From positions 62,001 to 126,000 of the forward strand of contig SADC01001209.1 in the NCBI GenBank assembly GCA_004194705.1: a DNA stretch of 64,000 nucleotides. The letters run 5' to 3'. Each line of letters begins with the position of its first letter. Position 1 is the first letter of the stretch. This DNA is from Ditylenchus dipsaci (Eukaryota; Nematoda; Chromadorea; Rhabditida; Anguinidae). This document shows positions 59,116 to 64,000 of this stretch, in pieces. The notes under the pieces were generated by a model that had not been told where the DNA came from, did not search any database, and saw nothing but the letters and a program-made list of their open reading frames with translations. The position numbers and the translations under genes are program-made.

Positions 59116-59260
59116 TATATCAATTTGAAGAAAAAAATCGGTGAGATTTCTCCCTTTTGTGTGGATGTCCGTCTTTTACCGCGAGTTTTACCGCGAATCT
59201 GCCCAAACGGTGGTTATGATCTTCCGACACATCATGTCTTAACAAGACTTGTGACATAAT

Positions 59261-59880
59261 AGTATAAAATGACAGTTGACATTAATTGAGTTCAGTCATA
59301 CCACTGAACTACTATAATGCTGGCCCTTCCTCAGTCAAAAATGCATTTGAGTGCTGGTGTCCAACTGAGAATGCGCCGAGTTTTGGACTAGTCAGCAACT
59401 AGCTGGCCTCCCTTCATCGAGTTTTTTACTCTTTAGTCTGTCAGCTACTTCCTACATTTGCCGCTGGTTTTTGTCTCTAAAGCAGCTGGAGACAAGCAGA
59501 AGGATGAGACGGAGAAAAGTACGGCCTAACCCAATGGTTGCAAGAAAAATGGGAATTCCAATACCACATTTAGCTCATGTATGGAATTGGATATTTATAC
59601 TCATGGATGGGACTCGTTGCACAAATAAAAAATGCTTTGTCAACTCTGGAAAATAAAATTCCATGCATTTTTTTGGATGGTAAGCTGCTCCCAGGCGCAC
59701 TTGCACTCCGCAGCAAAAACTACCTGGTTATGCCAGATTGGAGTAGGAATTTCGCAGAGCTGAAGCTGCTACTTAGTGATTTCCGCAATAAAAAAACCAC
59801 AGGCAGCGATAATTTTTTTGAAAAAAGTGACAAAACAATCCCTTTGACCCAAGAAACAATTCTAAATTCTATGTATTGAG
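59261..59880 (+). other. Possible transcription unit, unrecognised
   Basis: GTATAAAATGACAG at 59261 resembles a TATA box. Downstream, short open frames (one with PIPHLAHVWNWIFILMDG, one with IKNALSTLENKIPCIFLDG before a GTAAGC donor-like site) overlap in different frames. No family is recognisable and no coherent exon chain was found. Confidence 0.2.
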
Positions 59881-60438
59881 CCATGTATGTGATTCTTGTG
59901 ATATTAGATCGAAGACAAGGATGAGCTGAAACCCTCCGACAGTCCTGGTGGCCCGTAATAACTAAGGCATGATTTGACCTGCGTCGGTTTCTCTTATCAA
60001 AAACCATAGTCTATTTAAAAATATTTTATTTCAACTAAGGTCTTCTATTGACAAAACTGTTGACAGCAGCCGAATTTTAGGCTGAAATTCAGGGTTCCGT
60101 ATGAAATTTAGAAAAAGACGATTGGCTAAAAAAACGTTTTGAATATTTTTGAGGAAAAGGAGTCATTTTATTCATTGTCCACTGCCATTTATAAGCGAAA
60201 AAAGATACAATAAAAATTTCAAAAATAAAGTAGATTCAGGGATCAAAAGAATGACAAATATTTTTGAAAAGGATGATTTCAAACCCAGCTGATGCCTTTT
60301 TTAGTTTTTTAGGCTTATAGATGTTCTGTTATATACAATTCCGCCGAGAATTATTTTTGGCTGAGTAGACCCACTGTCACGGAAAATTTAACAATAGCCT
60401 CGACCGGAGAGGACCCTGACAAAGCCATATATAATGAC

Positions 60439-61392
60439 TAGGGACCCAAATTCTATGCAAATGCATATTTTTCTGCGGATATGCAAGCAATAGTTATGCA
60501 CAAAAAACACACTTTTAGCCCTGTTTGAGTTTTTTTTTCGTACTTTTATGCAGCATGTTTTGCATATTTTCCATTTTTAGTGCATATTTTGCATATTTTG
60601 CAATTTTGACGCATATTTTCTGCATATTGTAGAAAATCTCAGAAAATTTTGGGTTAAAAGATGTTGCAGCATGCCAAATCTCGTCTTTTGTGTATAAAAA
60701 AAGTCAATTTCTTAGTTTCCAAAACCAGGACACTTTATTGTCAAGCGTGTAAGAAAGAGATTTTTTCACTAAATAACCTCTATTGAGGTAGCTATCGTTT
60801 CAGTACCGTGCGATTCATATTTTCAGTTAAAGTAGCAAAATAACAGTGCAAAGCACCGATTTGGTTTGTAAAAGATATTAATTTCGAAAATCGCAAATCG
60901 CACCCCTAAATGTCTCGAAATAGCTTCACAAAATATTTTTTTGCAACTTAGCTAGTAAATGGCGGTCAACACTTTTCAAAAATCTTTTTCGACTGAAATC
61001 CTACAGCATCTTCATGGGAGCAGAAAGTTTTTTTAAAGCTATGTTCAAATCCTAGGTCAAATGGGACGTCAAATAAATTAAATCCTTAGGTTAAATCACC
61101 TTGCTTCAGCAGAGCTATATGTCAAATTTTGGTCAATTCTTTTTGCAAAAAAATTTAGCATTATCCAAAAAGTATCTTTTAATCATGTATAAGCTGCCAA
61201 ACCGTTTAAAAGATGTTTTAGAGCAATTTTACGACATATAGTGATTCTTCACAAATGTTATGCGGTACATTGAAAAGGTTTAGTCTAAAAATTATACTGC
61301 ATATTTTACGTTTTTAGCGCATATTTAAGCATTTTAGCGCATATTTTATGCGCATATTTCGCATTTTTTAGTGCATAGAATTTGGGTCCCTA
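60439..61392. mobile_element. Non-autonomous hAT element
   Basis: 954 bases. The terminal inverted repeats are perfect over 21 bases (TAGGGACCCAAATTCTATGC..). The octamer ATAATGAC is identical on both sides (60431-60438 and 61393-61400). Subterminal regions carry many GCATATTTT words, as expected for hAT transposase-binding repeats. No transposase ORF is present, so it must have moved with help from elsewhere. Intact termini and duplication imply a recent insertion. Confidence 0.93.
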
Positions 61393-61400
61393 ATAATGAC

Positions 61401-63005
61401 TATATAAAAATTACATTATTAAAGAAATGGTCGCAAAAAAGAGAATAGTTTCAAAAAAATTCGCAAGTCAAAATTCAAAGTGCAAAGTTTAGGTTATGTA
61501 ATAAATAATGTAAATCAAGGAGAAAAACTTCATCCAACCTTGGATAAAAGACCCAAAAAGGACAAGACAACTAATTTGAATTACAGTCGCAGGCTTGTGG
61601 CTTGACAGAGAAAAAAATGAAAAATGCGAAAAAGAGGAGATAAAGTGGAAGAGTGGAATTGGGACAAGGACAAGGTCAGTCAGTCCCTTCACTTCTACTC
61701 CATTATGCAATGCAACAAGCGGGTAGTTGGTGCCAGCTGGCGGTGGTGCAATGACATCTCTATCTCTCTTTAACGACACTGTTTTTCTCTCTATTGCACC
61801 ACCAAAAAAGAACAACTGGACAATCGAAAAAAGGTGAAGAAATGATTATTAGCCTCAAGGTTGAAATTTTTACCATGGTAAACATTCTTAAAATATGTAG
61901 CGCATGCGTTTGTTTTGCTTCGTTGCACCGAAAATATATTTGGAGAAAAACAAATCATTTTGATTAACTAAAAGCCGAAACTTGATTCAACAAAATCATG
62001 ATTAAATTTGATCAAAACCGCTTGAAAGGAAATTTTGAAGTCAAAAGCCGGCATAGACAGTTTAACCAACGCCAATTGACTTTTGATTTATCATAAAGTA
62101 AGTTAGAAAAATACACAAGAGGTTACAAAATTTATTCATTAAATGGTAAAATTTTCAGAGGTTTGAAAAAAACTATAGCTGTTTTAAAGCATTATTATAT
62201 AACTCGGCTGAGTTGATCAGATCAGAATGCTCAATAATTTTGTCTTCTTGGAGGATATTTGTTGAACAAGTAGCGTAGTTAATCCGACTTTCACTATTTT
62301 AAAAAGCTACAAAACAAGACCAACATGCAACCTAATTTTTTTGAACTATGGGAAATAGACAAAAAGTTGTGGAAAACAGGACGTAAATAAATGACCATTG
62401 TTTTTATTAGAAAAGTCAAATCGGGAACGGCTAAAGAAAGTGAAGCAGATAATGTATTATTGAATTTGATTTCATCAATTTATGCAAATGAGAAGACAGC
62501 TGCATAGATCTCAAAATCTGTCGTTTCAAATTAAGAACAACTTTTTTAAATTAATTCTATGCCAAATTTAACGGACAGCTTGTAGACTTTCATTATTTTT
62601 TAAAATCCAAATTCATCAGAGATCATTGTACCATAGCTAGAGAGGTAAAAAATATTATAGTCAAAAAATAAACTAAATTAAAAAAAAAACCCACATGAAA
62701 TCAGATAAGATAATTTGTAAGAAAATTACTCAGTTGGTTATGACTAGAATTGTGAAATTTTCCGGAAAATTAGAAACCGCGAAATTTTTCGGAATAGAAA
62801 AATTTCGGAAAAATATAGAAAAATAGAAATATAGTCAACATTTATTCAACAGTACTCGCTCTGCGATCAATATCTAATCTTAATTCGGCAAAGAGCTTTA
62901 TTGACACCAAAATAATATCTCCACCAAACCAATACTTACCGAAAGTTATCGGTAACCTGCCAGAATCCGTATAACTTACCGAAAATCAATAAATTTAAAA
63001 GGGTT
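61401..63005. other. Unassigned interval
   Basis: A 108-codon minus-strand ORF at 61489-61815 is polar then hydrophobic without recognisable motifs; its plus strand is purine-rich like an untranslated region. 62740-62830 is a tract of TTTCGGAAAA-type words. Confidence 0.3.
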
Positions 63006-63011
63006 GACAGC

Positions 63012-63178
63012 TGCAGAGGCGTAGCCAAAAATTTCTGACAGGGGATGGATAAAATCGCGCCCCTCAGAGGTAATTTACACCATTTTCGAGTTTTATAGTG
63101 TTTTAAATTTAACAATAATTTGAAAAAAATCTGAGAGAATGAGGGGCTAAAGCCCACTCAGCCTCCCTGGCTACGCCC
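63012..63178. repeat. Foldback with CAGAGGCGTAGCC ends
   Basis: CAGAGGCGTAGCCA at the left, TGGCTACGCCCTG at the right. The terminus is of a type seen in hAT elements, but no target duplication is visible. Confidence 0.6.
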
Positions 63179-63439
63179 TGGCCAGATACACAGTTAACTG
63201 TAGCATTTAACCTCGATATTGTGGCCTCGTTGAAAAAGTTTTAAAACTCTGATGTAGACATCCAATTTGTGTTATCCTAGTTCTTGGTTACAAAAAAACA
63301 AGAACACAGCCAACTAGGAACGCAAAAAAGTCTGAGTCACTTGATAAAAACAAATTTCTATTTTACCAAGATACATACTGACGAAAATCGGGAAATTTCT
63401 TATTTTTGACTCATCGTAGGTACTTTGACTCCTTTGATA

Positions 63440-63575
63440 CAGTCCACTCTCGATACAGTGTAGTTGCGCGGGGACTGGAAAAATATACACTATATCGAGA
63501 GTACACTATATCGAAGGTTTCTCAACAAAGCAGTCAATGTTGTACACTAGATCGAGAGTTTTCGCCTTAATGACC
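63440..63575. repeat. Degenerate pogo-like ends
   Basis: CAGTCCACTCTCGATACAGTG and three related words (ACTATATCGAGAGT, ACTATATCGAAGGT, ACTAGATCGAGAGT) in alternating orientations. Confidence 0.6.
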
Positions 63576-63689
63576 TGAACCCCAAATCAAAAAGATATTT
63601 TATTCGACAAAAATAATAATGGTACCATGTGAGAAATGAATAACGGTTAGACGAGAAGTAACTGGTCATTTTTGATGAACATTTATGGC

Positions 63690-64000
63690 TTGTTCACGTT
63701 GTTCGAGTTAGTGTTAGAGTTCGAGTTCGGGTAAGAGGTGTTCATGTACTCAAAAATCCGAACTCTAACTCTAACTCGAAGGTGTTCACGTACATCGAGT
63801 TATAGTTCGAGGTCGCGCTTGAACGTGCTTATGTTTATAACTCAGATGGCTCAGAATTTCGCCCCTGAGCGGTCAAAAGCCACTAAAAGTTAGTTTTCAG
63901 GCCGTTTACTACAAGGGAATCCGAGTAATATGCATCATCACCTTCAAATTCGACCTCGAACTCGAGGTACGTCAACACCCTCGAGTTAGAGTTCGAGTTC
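63690..64000. repeat. GAGTTCGAGTT-rich hairpin, continuing past the window
   Basis: GTTCGAGTTAGTGTTAGAGT pairs with ACTCTAACTCTAACTCGAA around 63745. The same words restart at 63955 and reach the end of the window, so the element is cut off. A related CGTACTTCGAGTTCGAGTT lies near 46309. Confidence 0.65.

Noticed and set aside
61489..61815. 108-codon minus-strand ORF as a gene
   Set aside because: No motif, no splice context; composition is that of a purine/pyrimidine-biased non-coding tract.
133..63575. CRISPR array or bacterial operon
   Set aside because: Repeats are palindromic and irregularly spaced, genes are split by introns, and no Cas-like protein is present.

Overview
The window is AT-rich animal DNA. 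It holds split genes with GT-AG introns, some only 48 to 57 bases long, and several genes typical of Metazoa: a MIER chromatin factor, two ZC4H2 zinc-finger paralogues, mitochondrial ribosomal protein L23 and an F-box/leucine-rich-repeat protein. I see no bacterial or viral gene organisation. The short introns and the form of MRPL23 suggest an invertebrate, possibly nematode-like; that placement is weak.

Layout. 1-2.2 kb: foldback repeats. 2.3-8.4 kb, plus: MIER homologue in five exons, its second intron filled by a mariner MITE and a 1.9 kb nested foldback with an 8-bp target duplication. 8.8-11 kb: foldbacks, one with very GC-rich ends. 11.2-12.5 kb, minus: complete four-exon MRPL23 gene. 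12.9-18.6 kb: nested foldbacks. 18.6-23.5 kb: large inverted duplication of an unrecognised secreted or membrane-protein gene, two head-to-head copies around a 1 kb spacer, each with a single-base frameshift at a different A-run. 24-36 kb: repeats and a few doubtful exons. 36.2-39.2 and 41.3-43.3 kb, plus: two tandem ZC4H2 paralogues. 44.6-52.4 kb, minus: F-box/LRR gene whose second intron carries a pogo-like foldback. 54.5-57.2 kb, minus: charged, probably nuclear, unrecognised protein. 57-64 kb: mostly non-coding, with a textbook non-autonomous hAT element.

The dominant feature is inverted repeats at every scale, nested in one another. Families that can be followed between loci include: CCGTATTT MITEs with TA duplications, which carry a short tag that differs between copies but repeats within each copy; CAGGGTG mariner-like MITEs; CAGTCAAACCTCGAT pogo-like elements; hAT-like elements with 8-bp duplications; foldbacks whose ends look like a tRNA T-arm; and a GC-rich hairpin family. 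One CCGTATTT MITE sits inside a GC-rich hairpin copy whose empty site is present elsewhere in the window, which shows past movement.

Several conserved genes need single-base corrections, mostly at homopolymers, to stay in frame. This suggests consensus error rather than wholesale gene decay. Gene models are therefore given with exon coordinates and the suspected error positions.
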